Shown: positions 25,013 to 35,147, counted from the stretch's first letter. The stretch: 64,000 nucleotides of DNA from Centipeda felix (GCF_900186465.1 NZ_LT891958.1:248001-312000), one strand, 5' to 3'. Made by a program: numbers and translations. Notes: generated from the letters alone by a model not told the origin.

Positions 25013-25744
25013 TCATCCGAGCTGCGCGAGGAATGCCAATGAGCGCAGCGGCCGACCGACGAGTTCCTGCACATGGGCGAGCACCATGCTCTCCGCCGCC
25101 ATCAGTGTCCCGCCGCGGACGCGCAGCGGCGCGGGATGCTGCCAGTCAATCTGCCGCAGTTCTGTGAGCAGCGTGCGCAGCTCTGCGGAAAACGGCATGG
25201 CGCCCTCCCCCGCACAGTCCGCGCAGAGAGCGCCGCCCTCCGCTGCGTGAAAGAACGCGTCGCCCTCGATGAGCGTGCCACAGTGAAGGCAGTGATCATA
25301 GGTCTGCTGCAGTCCCGCCGCATCCAGCGTGCGCAGCACGGCGGCGAGCGCAGTGACGCGCGGCTGCCGCGTCTCAAACGCCGTCATGATCTGTGCGAGC
25401 GCATCGAAAAACGGCTCATCTTCTACGCCCTCGGGCATGAATGCACAGACGACCTCCGCCGTGAATGTCGCATAGGCGAGCGCCGCGAGATCGTCCGCGA
25501 TACGATGGTGGGAGGCGCGTACGGATGCCGTCTTGACCGTCTCAAGGCGCGCCCCCTCCGCGAGCTGCAGATCTGCATGGACGAACAGCTGCATTGCTCC
25601 GGCCAGTGGGCTGCGCGGGCGGCGACAGCCAAATGCCGCCGCGCGCACGAGCCCATGCTCCTTCGTATAGAGCGTCACGACCTTGTCCGCCTCGCCCCAG
25701 CTGCGCGTGCCGAGGACGATTCCCTCCGCTCCGTAGACCGCCAT
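25013..25744 (-). CDS. recO: DNA repair protein RecO
   Basis: RecO loads RecA in the RecFOR pathway and anneals single strands. The 243 residues have the N-terminal OB fold (YGAEGIVLGTRSWGEADKVVTLYT) and a four-cysteine zinc site (CLHCG and CADC about 20 residues apart). It is the last gene of the era-DUF502-recO group, separated from DUF502 by no gap at all. The order era-recO is conserved in Firmicutes. Confidence 0.94.
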   Translation of the reverse strand: MAVYGAEGIVLGTRSWGEADKVVTLYTKEHGLVRAAAFGCRRPRSPLAGAMQLFVHADLQLAEGARLETVKTASVRASHHRIADDLAALAYATFTAEVVCAFMPEGVEDEPFFDALAQIMTAFETRQPRVTALAAVLRTLDAAGLQQTYDHCLHCGTLIEGDAFFHAAEGGALCADCAGEGAMPFSAELRTLLTELRQIDWQHPAPLRVRGGTLMAAESMVLAHVQELVGRPLRSLAFLAQLG

Positions 25745-26422
25745 CTACGCGTGCCTCTCCGATCCGTCGTCCGCCGCAGCAGGCGTCTTGCGGACATTCT
25801 TCTGTGTGATGTCCTTTTTTCGCTCCGCCATCGGCATCACCGCCCCCGCCGTCAGCATATACTGGAGCGCCTCCTCCTTCGATATGTTGATCGTCACGGC
25901 ATCCTCCTCACGCACGAGGAGCGTCGTCCCCGAGGTCATATTGAGGCTCCACGGGATAAAGACGCAGAGATAGCCGCCGCCCAGTGCCTCCTGAAAGCGC
26001 GGCGGCAGATCCGCCATAACGAAGCCGAGGGCGCGCCCGCCCATGTACGGCACATGAACGACATGCGTGAAATTACTGCTCGAGTCGAGCACCGCCTCGG
26101 AGAGCCGCTTGACACTCGTATAGATAAATTTGACGAACGGGATCGTCCCGATCATCGTCTCGCCGAGAGAGATCAGCTTCGCGAGCGCCCAGTTCGTCGA
26201 GCCCCAACCGACGAGATAGATCACTGCCATGAGCGTGATGATCCCCATGCCCGGAAAGTAGAACGGCAAATACTGCCCAAGTACCCCCTCGGTGAATCGC
26301 AGCGTCCACTCGATGACGAACGCCGTGATGACAACAGGGACGAGCACGAGCAGCCCGTTGACAAAGCGGCGCGAGATACGCCGCATCGCGCGCCGATAGA
26401 TATGCCCCAGCTGGCCTCTCAT
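25745..26422 (-). CDS. DUF502 family membrane protein
   Basis: This 225-residue protein belongs to the DUF502 family. It has two membrane helices (about 17-40 and 58-80) with the family stretches RFVNGLLVLVPVVITAFVIEW and GTIPFVKFIYTSVKRL. A cytoplasmic domain follows (VPYMGGRALGFVM, YLCVFIPWSLNMTSG). The function is unknown; plant relatives (LIKE-COV) affect vascular patterning. The ATG at 26422 follows GGGGGCGGAAGCG. It lies between era and recO, and its stop abuts the recO start. Confidence 0.9.
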   Translation of the reverse strand: MRGQLGHIYRRAMRRISRRFVNGLLVLVPVVITAFVIEWTLRFTEGVLGQYLPFYFPGMGIITLMAVIYLVGWGSTNWALAKLISLGETMIGTIPFVKFIYTSVKRLSEAVLDSSSNFTHVVHVPYMGGRALGFVMADLPPRFQEALGGGYLCVFIPWSLNMTSGTTLLVREEDAVTINISKEEALQYMLTAGAVMPMAERKKDITQKNVRKTPAAADDGSERHA

Positions 26423-26459
26423 CGCTTCCGCCCCCTTTCCTTCTCATGCGGCGCGGCGG

Positions 26460-27356
26460 TCAGTCCTCCTCGGCAAAGCCGAAGTCGCGCAGCGCTCCCG
26501 TCTTGCTGCGCCAGTCCTTGCGCACCTTGACCCAGAGATCGAGATAGGCCTTCGCGCCGAGCAGCGTCTCGACATCCGCACGTGCCCGCTGCCCGATCGT
26601 CCGCAGCAGTGCGCCGCGCGCCCCGATGATAATCCCCTTCTGTGAGCTGCGCTCGACGTAGATCACGGCACGGATGTAGACATCCCCCTTAGGGCGCGTC
26701 GTCATCTCCTCGATGTCCACGGCGACGGCATGGGGCACCTCGTCCCGCGTCAGTTCAAGCACCTTTTCACGCACGAGTTCCGCAATAATCAGCCGCTCGG
26801 GCTGATCGGTCACCATGTCCTCGGGGTAGTACTGCGGCCCCTCGGGAAGTTTTGCCTTGATCTCATCGACCAGCCCTGTGAGATTCTCCTCCTCGCGCGC
26901 CGAGATCGGGACAATCGCTGCAAAATCATACGCCTTCGCATAGGAGGCGATCACGGGCAAGCTCTCCTCACGTGGGATGCGGTCGATCTTGTTTACGGCG
27001 AGAAGAACGGGCGCGTGTACCTGTGCAAGCTGTGCGAGGATATAGCGCTCGCCTGCCCCCATCTTCTCCGTCACATCCACGACGAAGACGACGACATCCA
27101 CGCCGCGCAGAGCTCCCTCCGTCGCCTTCGCCATATAGCTGCCAAGCGCATCCTGCGGCTTGTGAATGCCGGGCGTATCGAGGAAGATGATCTGTGCGTC
27201 CTTCTCCGTCAGGATGCAGAGGATGCGGCTGCGCGTCGTCTGTGGCTTATCGCTCATGATCGCGATCTTCTGCCCGATCAGTGCGTTGATCAGCGTGGAC
27301 TTCCCGACATTCGGCCGTCCGACGACGGCGACAAATCCCGATTTATGTGTGCTCAT
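26460..27356 (-). CDS. era: GTPase Era
   Basis: Era binds the 3' end of 16S rRNA and is needed for 30S maturation. The 298 residues have the G1 box [10 protein letters not shown]3 DTPGIHKP, G4 NKID and G5-like ISAREEEN, then a KH domain near the C-terminus ([18 protein letters not shown]). Its start overlaps the ybeY stop by four bases. YbeY and Era both work on rRNA. Confidence 0.97.
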   Translation of the reverse strand: MSTHKSGFVAVVGRPNVGKSTLINALIGQKIAIMSDKPQTTRSRILCILTEKDAQIIFLDTPGIHKPQDALGSYMAKATEGALRGVDVVVFVVDVTEKMGAGERYILAQLAQVHAPVLLAVNKIDRIPREESLPVIASYAKAYDFAAIVPISAREEENLTGLVDEIKAKLPEGPQYYPEDMVTDQPERLIIAELVREKVLELTRDEVPHAVAVDIEEMTTRPKGDVYIRAVIYVERSSQKGIIIGARGALLRTIGQRARADVETLLGAKAYLDLWVKVRKDWRSKTGALRDFGFAEED

Positions 27357-27814
27357 CGTGCAATCCCCAGTACATCCATCACATGCCTCTGCTCCTCTTC
27401 CATTTCCACCCGATCTTCCTCCTCGATATGGTCATAGCCGAGGAGGTGCAGCATCCCGTGCACCGTGAGAAAGGAAAGCTCCCGCAGAACGCTGTGTCCA
27501 TACTCCTCCGCCTGTGCCGCCACACGCTCAAGTGAGATCACGAGATCGCCGAGCACCACGCCGTACGGCGCGTCGAGGATCGCGGGTTCCTCGCTCTCCG
27601 TAAGGGCAAAGGAGAGGACATCCGTCGGACGATCTACACTGCGATAGTCACGGTTGAGCACGTGGATGTGCGCATCATCCGTCAGCGTCACACTGACCTC
27701 TGCATCCATTACGCCGTACAGCTCTCCGACCGTCAGCACGGCACGGCGCACAGCGTCCAGAGCTTCCTGTGGTACGTCAAGATTTTCCGGCTCTCGTCCG
27801 ATCGTGATCTCCAT
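27353..27814 (-). CDS. ybeY: Endoribonuclease YbeY
   Basis: YbeY is a zinc RNase for 16S rRNA maturation and ribosome quality control. The 153-residue protein has the metal site [11 protein letters not shown] and the upstream DRPTDVLSF motif. The ATG at 27814 ([11 protein letters not shown]) is chosen; it lies inside the end of phoH (38 bases overlap). The longer open frame to 27913 is just phoH in another frame. Confidence 0.95.
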   Translation of the reverse strand: MEITIGREPENLDVPQEALDAVRRAVLTVGELYGVMDAEVSVTLTDDAHIHVLNRDYRSVDRPTDVLSFALTESEEPAILDAPYGVVLGDLVISLERVAAQAEEYGHSVLRELSFLTVHGMLHLLGYDHIEEEDRVEMEEEQRHVMDVLGIAR

Positions 27815-28784
27815 CGTGCTTCTCCCGTCTCTTTTCCCATGCACCGTACGCCTCAACGATCCGCGTGACGACCTCGTGGCGGATGATGTCGACTGGCTCA
27901 AGGCGCACGACACTGACGCCCTTCACACCCCGCAGGATCTGACACGCCTGCCGCAGCCCGGAGACCGTACCGCGCGGCAAATCGACCTGCTCGAGGTCCC
28001 CCGTCACGACCATGCGCGATCCGAAGCCGAGGCGCGTGAGGAACATCTTCATCTGCGCACCCGTCGTATTCTGCGCCTCGTCGAGGATGACGAATGCGTC
28101 CTCAAGTGTACGCCCGCGCATGTAGGCGAGCGGCGCCACCTCGATCAGCTGACGGCTCATCATCTTCTGATAGCCCTCCGTCCCGAGGATGTCCTGCAGG
28201 GCATCGTAGAGCGGGCGCAGGTAGGGGTTGATCTTCTCCGTCAGATCCCCCGGCAGGAAGCCGAGATGTTCCCCCGCCTCCACCGCAGGGCGCGTGAGGA
28301 TGATGCGGCTGACCTCACGGTTGCGGAGTGCCGCCACTGCCATGACGACGGCGAGATAGGTTTTTCCCGTTCCCGCAGGCCCCACGCCGAGCGTCACGGC
28401 ATTCCGACGGATCGCCGCAAGATAGTCGCGCTGGCCGACGGTCTTCGCGCGCACCTCCCGCCCCTTTGCCGTCACGAGCAGCACCTCGAAGTGGAGGCCA
28501 TGCAGCTCCTCCGTGCGTCCTGTCCGCACCATGCGTGCCCCGTAGTGCACCTCATGCGTCGTCAGGCGCATCCCCTGCCGATGGCAGAAGAGCAGCTCGC
28601 CGATGAGCGTCCGCACCGCGGCGACATCCGCTTCTGCGCCCGTCACCGCAATGCTGTTGCCGCGGCTCACCATGCGGCAGGAGAAGTCCTCCTGCATGAT
28701 TTGCAGGAAGGCGTCGCGATCGCCGAGAATCGCATACGCCTCCTGCTGATCCTTAAATTCGATGATATCTGTCGTCTCCGCCAA
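27777..28784 (-). CDS. PhoH family ATPase
   Basis: PhoH-like proteins are RNA-associated ATPases. The 335 residues have an N-terminal KH-like region and the PhoH domain with Walker [12 protein letters not shown] and Walker [13 protein letters not shown]. The tandem phoH-ybeY-era is the common Firmicute order and points to ribosome or RNA processing. The end overlaps ybeY. Confidence 0.93.
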   Translation of the reverse strand: MAETTDIIEFKDQQEAYAILGDRDAFLQIMQEDFSCRMVSRGNSIAVTGAEADVAAVRTLIGELLFCHRQGMRLTTHEVHYGARMVRTGRTEELHGLHFEVLLVTAKGREVRAKTVGQRDYLAAIRRNAVTLGVGPAGTGKTYLAVVMAVAALRNREVSRIILTRPAVEAGEHLGFLPGDLTEKINPYLRPLYDALQDILGTEGYQKMMSRQLIEVAPLAYMRGRTLEDAFVILDEAQNTTGAQMKMFLTRLGFGSRMVVTGDLEQVDLPRGTVSGLRQACQILRGVKGVSVVRLEPVDIIRHEVVTRIVEAYGAWEKRREKHDGDHDRTRAGKS

Positions 28785-28796
28785 AGGCAGTCTCTC

Positions 28797-29426
28797 CTAT
28801 ATAAAATACTCGATGGTCGTGTCCGCCGTGCGTCTTGTCCGCAGGTCAAAGAGCAGCACCGCCTCACGCGATGCCACGGGACCGAGCGCGTACAGCTCCT
28901 TCGTCTCGCGGTTGAAGCAGGAAAAGGGCACGACGCGGTTGTACTCATGCGGATGTTCGCACGTCACCTCGATGCCCTCGCGCGCAAAGGCAGGCTCTGT
29001 CTCCTTCACATAGTACGGGTCAAAAAGACGGATGCGATCCCCCGTCACGCCCGTGAGAAGCGCATAGTGCTCGACCTCGTAAAAGAGGCGCACGACCGCG
29101 ACGCCACCGCGCACGAGCGCATCGTTGACGTGGCCGTGCGCGTCGATGCGCACGCTGTGCCCCGCAATATACTGGCAGGTCAGGGGGAACTGCGTAGCAC
29201 GCGAGAACCCTTCAAGCCAGTTCGCGAGGTACATCATCGCCATGCGCGAGGTCCCCTCCTTGCATGCCGTGCCATCCATCCCGTAGCAATCGAGGGAGTA
29301 GAGCATGACGCTGCGGATGACCTCGGGCGGGATCTCAGCACGCGGAAAGAGATAGCTCATCGCGTCGAGCAGCGCTGTCGGGCCGCAGTCGTACTCCGAC
29401 ATTTGATAGCGCAGAGGAATCTTCAT
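28797..29426 (-). CDS. C39-like papain-fold peptidase family protein
   Basis: This 209-residue cytoplasmic protein begins with YQMSEYDCGPTALLDAMSYL, the nucleophile-Cys helix of C39-like peptidases. The likely catalytic His is in VEHYALLTGV and the Asp in IRLFDPYYV. No signal peptide, ABC transporter domain or bacteriocin gene is present. The start ATG at 29426 overlaps the stop of the EamA transporter (ATGA), after GGGGGGT, so the two are translationally coupled. The substrate is unknown. It may be a hydrolase or an inactive fold; the key residues appear present. Confidence 0.7.
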   Translation of the reverse strand: MKIPLRYQMSEYDCGPTALLDAMSYLFPRAEIPPEVIRSVMLYSLDCYGMDGTACKEGTSRMAMMYLANWLEGFSRATQFPLTCQYIAGHSVRIDAHGHVNDALVRGGVAVVRLFYEVEHYALLTGVTGDRIRLFDPYYVKETEPAFAREGIEVTCEHPHEYNRVVPFSCFNRETKELYALGPVASREAVLLFDLRTRRTADTTIEYFI

Positions 29427-30328
29427 GTATACCCCCCTTTCCGCAGGAGATTCGGCGTCAGGATTGCGAGGATGACGAGCACAATCCCGCCCGCCTGCAC
29501 GGGGGAAAAATGCGTGCCAAAGATCAGCCATGCAAAGAACACGCTCGCAACCGGCTCGATTGTCGCCGTGATCGCCGTCTCCGCTGGGCTGAGCCAGCGC
29601 AGCCCCAAGGCGAACGCAAAGAAGGCGACCACCGTTCCAAGTCCGATGATCACAAAGAGATCAAACCATGTCTGCGCCGTAAAGAACGCGCCGACATCTG
29701 CGATCGCCTGCGTCGCGGGCAGCAGGGCAATCCCCCCGAAAAGCATGCAGACAGCAAGCAGGAAGAAGCGGTCAAAGCGCCGCAGAAGATGTACGGGATA
29801 GATCATCGCAAAGACAAACGTCGCCCCTGAGATGAGACTCCAAACGACGCAGTCCGAGGGGACAGAGAGCCGCGTGAGATCGCCGCCCGTCACGAGGAGG
29901 AACACCCCCGCCACGGCGGCGGCCACGGTCAGCATCTCTGCCATACGCGGCAGCCGCCGATGGCGCGCGGCGAGATAGAGGATCATCAGTGCGGGGCTCG
30001 TCGAGCAAATCACCGTCGTCGCCGCCGCATCCCCCGCCGCAATCCCCTTGAAATACGAGAACTGCACGATCATGATGCCCAGGATGCCGTGCACCGCCAT
30101 GCGCAGGAGCAGACGCGGGCTGTGGCGCAGGGTACGTACGCCGCGCTGCAGTCCGCCGCTCCACCACGCGAGCAGGAAGAACAGCCCGCTCGAAAGGAAG
30201 AGTCGCACCTGCGTCAGCTCCACAGGGAGATGATGTGACTGGGCATAAAAATCCTGTGCCGCCGTCCCGCTCGCCGCCCACATCGTCCCGGCAAGCAGGA
30301 CGAGAAGCACCGCCGAGACGTGCGACAT
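29423..30328 (-). CDS. EamA/DMT family transporter
   Basis: This is a ten-helix inner-membrane transporter of the drug/metabolite (EamA) type, 301 residues, made of two EamA repeats. The second carries GLGTVVAFFAFALGLRWLSP followed by ETAITATIEPVASVFFAWLIFG, the family signature. The substrate (export of amino acids or other metabolites) cannot be told. A GGGGGAGG ribosome site precedes the ATG. It starts six bases after glmM ends. Confidence 0.88.
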   Translation of the reverse strand: MSHVSAVLLVLLAGTMWAASGTAAQDFYAQSHHLPVELTQVRLFLSSGLFFLLAWWSGGLQRGVRTLRHSPRLLLRMAVHGILGIMIVQFSYFKGIAAGDAAATTVICSTSPALMILYLAARHRRLPRMAEMLTVAAAVAGVFLLVTGGDLTRLSVPSDCVVWSLISGATFVFAMIYPVHLLRRFDRFFLLAVCMLFGGIALLPATQAIADVGAFFTAQTWFDLFVIIGLGTVVAFFAFALGLRWLSPAETAITATIEPVASVFFAWLIFGTHFSPVQAGGIVLVILAILTPNLLRKGGYT

Positions 30329-30333
30329 CGCGC

Positions 30334-31686
30334 TCAGGCCTCCCCCTGCTCCCGCTTCACCACATCAGCAATCGCCGTACAGACTTCCTCCAACTGCTTC
30401 TGGTCACTGCCCTCCGCCATCACGCGGATGAGCGGCTCTGTGCCCGAGGGGCGCACGAGAACGCGACCCTCACTGCCGAGAATGCGTTTCCCTTCGGCAA
30501 TTGCATCACAGATGGCAGGATTTTTCTCCCATCCCTCCTTGCTCTTAACGTGCACATTAACGAGGAGCTGCGGATAGGTTGTCATCATGGCGTTCAGTTC
30601 GGACGCCTTTTTCCCGCTGCGGTGCAGTGCTGAGAGCACCTGCAGTGCCGTGACGAGGCCGTCGCCCGTTGTCGCATGTTCCGCAAAGATGATATGCCCC
30701 GACTGCTCACCGCCGATCGCATAGCCGCTGCGGCGCATTGCCTCAAGCACGTAGCGGTCTCCGACCGCCGTCACCTCAACGCGTCCGCCGAGTGCCGCAA
30801 TCGCCTTGTGGAAGCCGATGTTTGCCATCACTGTCGTCACCACTGTCTTGTGCGGCAGATGCCCCGTGCGCATCATCTCTGCTGCACAGGCGACAAGAAT
30901 GTGGTCTCCATCGATCAGCGTGCCTGTCTCATCAATACAGAGGCAGCGGTCAGCGTCGCCGTCATGGGCAATGCCGATATCTGCACCGCATTCGAGTACC
31001 GTGCGGCACAGCGAGTCCAGATGCGTTGATCCGCATCCGTCATTGATGTTCACACCATTGGGGAGCGCGTGGATCACTTTGACGTCGGCACCGAGGCGGC
31101 GCAGGACCTTCGGCATTGCCTCATACGCCGCACCGTTCGCACAGTCGAGGACGATTTTCATCCCATCAAAACGCTCTGTGCACGTACTCACAACATAGTC
31201 GATGTACTGATTCAGCAGATCGTCACGGTACTCCACCACGCCGACATCCTTCCCCGTCGGACGTGCCTCATGGTCGCCGCTCTGAAGACCGCGGACGAGT
31301 GATTCCAGTTCATCTTCCACTGCATCGGGCAGTTTGTAACCATCCCCGCCAAAGAACTTGATTCCGTTATCGTGAAACGGGTTATGCGATGCCGAGATGA
31401 CAATGCCTGCACTGGTCTTGTGTTCCCGCGCAAGGTAGGCAATCGCAGGAGTTGGCATAACCCCCGCAAGAAGAGCGACTCCTCCTGCCGAGCAGATGCC
31501 TGCCGTCAGTGCCGCCTCGAACATCTCACCCGAGACACGCGTATCGCGCCCGATCAGAATGCGCGGACGCGCCTTGGAATGTGCACCGAAATAAAGTGTC
31601 GCCGCGCGTCCGAGCTGATATGCCAGCTCCGGTGTAAGCTCTGTATTTGCGACGCCTCGCACACCATCCGTCCCAAAAAGTCTCAC
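30334..31686 (-). CDS. glmM: Phosphoglucosamine mutase GlmM (GTG start)
   Basis: GlmM converts glucosamine-6-phosphate to glucosamine-1-phosphate for peptidoglycan and lipid A. The 450 residues start MRLFGTDGVRGVAN. The active-site Ser100 is in ISASHNPFHDNG, the metal loop is DGDADRC and the phosphate loop is RPSGTEPLIRVM. The GTG at 31686 is chosen because AGGAGG lies eight bases upstream; the open frame to 31749 has no support. It follows cdaA-cdaR and an FAD oxidoreductase, extending the conserved cdaA-cdaR-glmM link. Confidence 0.96.
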   Translation of the reverse strand: MRLFGTDGVRGVANTELTPELAYQLGRAATLYFGAHSKARPRILIGRDTRVSGEMFEAALTAGICSAGGVALLAGVMPTPAIAYLAREHKTSAGIVISASHNPFHDNGIKFFGGDGYKLPDAVEDELESLVRGLQSGDHEARPTGKDVGVVEYRDDLLNQYIDYVVSTCTERFDGMKIVLDCANGAAYEAMPKVLRRLGADVKVIHALPNGVNINDGCGSTHLDSLCRTVLECGADIGIAHDGDADRCLCIDETGTLIDGDHILVACAAEMMRTGHLPHKTVVTTVMANIGFHKAIAALGGRVEVTAVGDRYVLEAMRRSGYAIGGEQSGHIIFAEHATTGDGLVTALQVLSALHRSGKKASELNAMMTTYPQLLVNVHVKSKEGWEKNPAICDAIAEGKRILGSEGRVLVRPSGTEPLIRVMAEGSDQKQLEEVCTAIADVVKREQGEA

Positions 31687-31780
31687 AATAACAGCCTCCT
31701 GTGTATCTTCAGCATCATCTGCTGTGCATCGGAATGTGCGGATCCCCACACAGTCACATTCCCTTTATCCTCACCATAAT

Positions 31781-33382
31781 CTACTGTATTCGCTCCAAAA
31801 AAGCAAGTGCGGCTTTCATGCCGTCAAGTGCGGCACTCATGATGCCGCCCGCATAGCCTGCGCCCTCGCCGATTGGGTAGAGCCCCGCTGCGCTGATCGA
31901 CTGCATCGTCACTGCGTCGCGTAGAATGCGGCAGGGCGCAGAGGAGCGTGCCTCCACGCCCGTCAGCGGCACATCCGCCGCACTAAAGCCCGGCACGCGC
32001 TGCTCCCAGTGGCGCAGGGCACGTGACAGGGATGCGCTGCACGCATCGGGCAGGATCGTACCCAAGGCAGCAGGGCGCACCCCCGGCATGTACGTCGGAG
32101 CAACCGCAAAATCCATCGTCCCCGTCCGCCCGCTCAGGAAATCGCCCACCGCCTGCACGGGCGCACGGTAGTCTCCGCCGCCCGCAGAGAAAGCGCGCCG
32201 CTCCAGCTCTCGCTGAAAAGCGATCCCGCCGAGCACCGCCCCGCCGAAATCGGCGGGGGGGACCTGCACCAGGAGGGCACTGTTCGCCGTCCCTGCGTCG
32301 CGACGGGAGTTGCTCATCCCATTCGTCACGAGATGCCCCTCCTCCGACGCCGCTGCGACCACCAGACCGCCGGGACACATACAGAAGGAGTAGACCCCGC
32401 GGCCGCCCTCCTCATCCCGATAGGTCAACGCATAGTCCGCCGTCGGCAGAAACGGGCTCCCCGCCGCTGCGCCGTACTGCATCCGATCCACGAAGTCCTG
32501 TGGATGCTCGATGCGCACTCCGACGGCAAACGCCTTCGCCTCCATGCGCACACCCGCTCCATGGAGCATCGCATACGTGTCACGCGCCGAGTGCCCGATA
32601 CCGAGAAACACCGCGCGTGCGGGGATCTGCTCTGCCCCATTCACCGTGAGCGTGGCGATCCGCCCCGCAGTCATCGTGATGTCCGTCACCTGTGTGCCAA
32701 AGCGTACCTCGCCGCCCATCGCGATGATCTTCTCGCGCAGGCGCTTCACCACCGTGCGCAGCACATCCGTCCCGATATGCGGCTTTTGCAGATACCGTAT
32801 CTCCTCGGGCGCACCTGCCGCGACGAACGCCTCGATGATCTCGTTCATCCGTGGATCGCGATTGCGCGCCGTCAGCTTCCCGTCGGAGAACGTTCCCGCA
32901 CCGCCCTCGCCGAACTGGACATTTGACGTGGGATCGAGCCGCCCCGTCCGCCAAAACTGCGCCACATCACGCGTACGCCGATCCACATCCTGCCCACGCT
33001 CGAGGACGAGCGGTGCCGCCCCCGCACGCGCAAGCAGCCACGCGGCAAAGATCCCCGCGGGGCCGAACCCCACGACGACGGGGCGCTCACGTCCTTCTTG
33101 CGGCGTATAGGGTGGAACACGGAGTGGACCGTGCTCCTCTGCTCGCCCGACCTGCGCGTCGCGACGCAGACGCGTGAGGATGCCGCGCGCGCCATCTGCC
33201 GTCACATCGAGCGTATAGTTCCACCGAATCGGCGCCCCATTCCTGCGCCGTGCATCCAGCGCCTTATGAACGACAATCACCCCGTGCACTGCACAGGGTG
33301 ATACACCGAGTCGCTCTGCGGCAAGCTCTGTGAGGATGCGTGTCTCATCATACGGCACAGAGAGATTCTTAATGCGTATCAT
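31781..33382 (-). CDS. FAD-dependent oxidoreductase (COG2509-type)
   Basis: This 533-residue flavoprotein has an N-terminal domain of about 95 residues (NLSVPYDETRILTELAAERL). A dinucleotide-binding motif (VVVGFGPAGIFAAWLLARAG) and the stretch NVQFGEGGAGTFSDGKLTAR, typical of the COG2509 family, follow. A C-terminal GEGAGYAGGIMSAALDG closes the FAD site. The reaction is unknown. Its start overlaps the cdaR stop (ATGA) and it precedes glmM, so it is inserted in the c-di-AMP/cell-wall operon. Confidence 0.88.
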   Translation of the reverse strand: MIRIKNLSVPYDETRILTELAAERLGVSPCAVHGVIVVHKALDARRRNGAPIRWNYTLDVTADGARGILTRLRRDAQVGRAEEHGPLRVPPYTPQEGRERPVVVGFGPAGIFAAWLLARAGAAPLVLERGQDVDRRTRDVAQFWRTGRLDPTSNVQFGEGGAGTFSDGKLTARNRDPRMNEIIEAFVAAGAPEEIRYLQKPHIGTDVLRTVVKRLREKIIAMGGEVRFGTQVTDITMTAGRIATLTVNGAEQIPARAVFLGIGHSARDTYAMLHGAGVRMEAKAFAVGVRIEHPQDFVDRMQYGAAAGSPFLPTADYALTYRDEEGGRGVYSFCMCPGGLVVAAASEEGHLVTNGMSNSRRDAGTANSALLVQVPPADFGGAVLGGIAFQRELERRAFSAGGGDYRAPVQAVGDFLSGRTGTMDFAVAPTYMPGVRPAALGTILPDACSASLSRALRHWEQRVPGFSAADVPLTGVEARSSAPCRILRDAVTMQSISAAGLYPIGEGAGYAGGIMSAALDGMKAALAFLERIQ

Positions 33383-34308
33383 TGCATCGGCCCAACCTTG
33401 ATCTCCACCGTCACCGTCGGATTCGTCGCCGTCACGCCGGCGGGCAGATGCAGCTTTACCTGCTGCGTACCGCTCTCCTTCACATCCGCGAGGGAGAACT
33501 CCTCCGTTTCGATTCCCGTCACCTTATCGAGCGCCTCCTTCGTTCCCGTGATCTCGATGCGCGCCGGCTGCACCGTCACACTCTCGAGCTTCAGCTGCGG
33601 CGGCAGATCACTGCGCGGCTTTGCCTGCACCTCCACCACCTTATGCTGGAGACCGCGCGTCAGCTTGACCGAGATCTCCATCGTGTCCGGATGCATCGTC
33701 AGCCCCTGCACTTCTTTTCCGTCCGTATTCAACGCGACCAATGGAATCCCCATCGTCACGTCCTCCTTGCGCCCATTCATATTGAAATAGGCGGCGACGG
33801 AGGCGACCTGATCGACGAGGGAGCGCGGTCCTTCGATCGTCGCCTTTTCGACGGACTGGCGGACGCGATCCACCGTGAAGCCCTCCGCCGGCGTGCCGTT
33901 GACCGTCAACAGCACCGAGAACACGCGCTGAATGATGCGGTCTAGCGTCACGTCGATCCGGTCAGGAGACACACTGATCAGCTCAAATCCGTACGGGATC
34001 GACGTCTCCACTGCGTAGAGCCGATCGCCCTCCGCAAAGTCGGACAAATTCACACGCGCACGGAAATCACTGTTATCCGCTGTCACAAAAGCTGAACGTG
34101 CCCCACGCACACGCAGCGTCACCGTATCGGCTGCGGCATGCATCTGATAGCCATCCGGCACATGCTCCATCACCACGGGGACGGTATAGGACGCCTCCAT
34201 GGATGGATTCTGATCGTTCATCACATAGAGCCAGAGCACCACGGCCACAATAAGTGCCGCGATCCTGGCGAGCAAATTATGCTGCACAAGGCTGCGAAGT
34301 CTGCTCAT
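33379..34308 (-). CDS. cdaR: CdaR, regulator of diadenylate cyclase (YbbR repeats)
   Basis: CdaR controls CdaA. The 309 residues have one N-terminal membrane helix (ARIAALIVAVVLWLYVM) and then YbbR repeats on the outer side of the membrane, ending in VTATNPTVTVEIKVGPMQ. Its start overlaps the cdaA stop by four bases. Confidence 0.93.
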   Translation of the reverse strand: MSRLRSLVQHNLLARIAALIVAVVLWLYVMNDQNPSMEASYTVPVVMEHVPDGYQMHAAADTVTLRVRGARSAFVTADNSDFRARVNLSDFAEGDRLYAVETSIPYGFELISVSPDRIDVTLDRIIQRVFSVLLTVNGTPAEGFTVDRVRQSVEKATIEGPRSLVDQVASVAAYFNMNGRKEDVTMGIPLVALNTDGKEVQGLTMHPDTMEISVKLTRGLQHKVVEVQAKPRSDLPPQLKLESVTVQPARIEITGTKEALDKVTGIETEEFSLADVKESGTQQVKLHLPAGVTATNPTVTVEIKVGPMQ

Positions 34309-35147
34309 GATTTCTCCCTCCAGCTCCGAATCGTATCCAGAATCGACGAACGCGAACTGTAGGCAAACGCAGGTGTCAGGATATGTGTCAGCTGTTCACC
34401 GTCCAGATGGCGGTGGAGATGCCCGTTCTCCGCGATCGAGATCGTCCCCGTCTCCTCACTCACCACGACGATAAGGGCATCGCACTGCTCCGAGAGTCCG
34501 ATGGCCGCACGATGGCGCGTGCCGAGCTCCGTCGAGAGCGAGCGATTCTCTGTCAGCGGCAGGAGGCAGCCCGCCGCGATCAGCCGCTTGCCGCGAATGA
34601 CCGCCGCACCGTCATGCAGCGGCGTATTCGGAATGAACACATTCATCAGAAAATCCGACGTGATGAGACCGTCGATCTGGATGCCCGTCGCACTGATATC
34701 ATTCAGCCCCATGTCGCGCTCGATGACGAGCAGTGCGCCGATCTTATTCGCCGAGAGAATCTTTACCGCGCTGCGAATCTCGCGGATCGTGCTCTGCGCC
34801 TCCTCATCGTCGAGGAGCGTACCGGGGCGGAAAAACTTGCCCTGACCGAGATGCTCCAGCGCGCGGCGCAGCTCCGGCTGAAAGACAATCGGGAGCGCGA
34901 CAAAGAGCAGCGTCACCGCCTTTTGCAGCAGCCACGAGATCACGTGCAGATTCAGATAATTCGCCACAACCGTTACACCGAGCAGGACGAGAATGCCCTT
35001 GCCGAGCGTAATGGCGCGCGTATCCTTCAGCATCACATAGACACGATAGAGAATGACCGCCACGATCAGGATGTCCAGTACATCCAGCAGCGTGATGGTC
35101 GAAAGGATGCCGCGAAACTGCGTCGGCATCGTAAAATCAAGTGGCAT
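34305..35147 (-). CDS. cdaA: Diadenylate cyclase CdaA
   Basis: CdaA makes c-di-AMP from two ATP. The 280 residues have three membrane helices (about 18-95) and a DAC domain with the catalytic PLHDGAAVIRG and GTRHRAAIG motifs. The ATG at 35147 (MPLDFTMPTQF) is chosen because GTGGGGGG lies just before it. The longer frame to 35303 runs over an inverted repeat and the ilvE terminator. It heads the operon cdaA-cdaR-FAD oxidoreductase-glmM. A promoter somewhere in 35148-35235 is expected but not clear. Confidence 0.95.
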   Translation of the reverse strand: MPLDFTMPTQFRGILSTITLLDVLDILIVAVILYRVYVMLKDTRAITLGKGILVLLGVTVVANYLNLHVISWLLQKAVTLLFVALPIVFQPELRRALEHLGQGKFFRPGTLLDDEEAQSTIREIRSAVKILSANKIGALLVIERDMGLNDISATGIQIDGLITSDFLMNVFIPNTPLHDGAAVIRGKRLIAAGCLLPLTENRSLSTELGTRHRAAIGLSEQCDALIVVVSEETGTISIAENGHLHRHLDGEQLTHILTPAFAYSSRSSILDTIRSWREKS

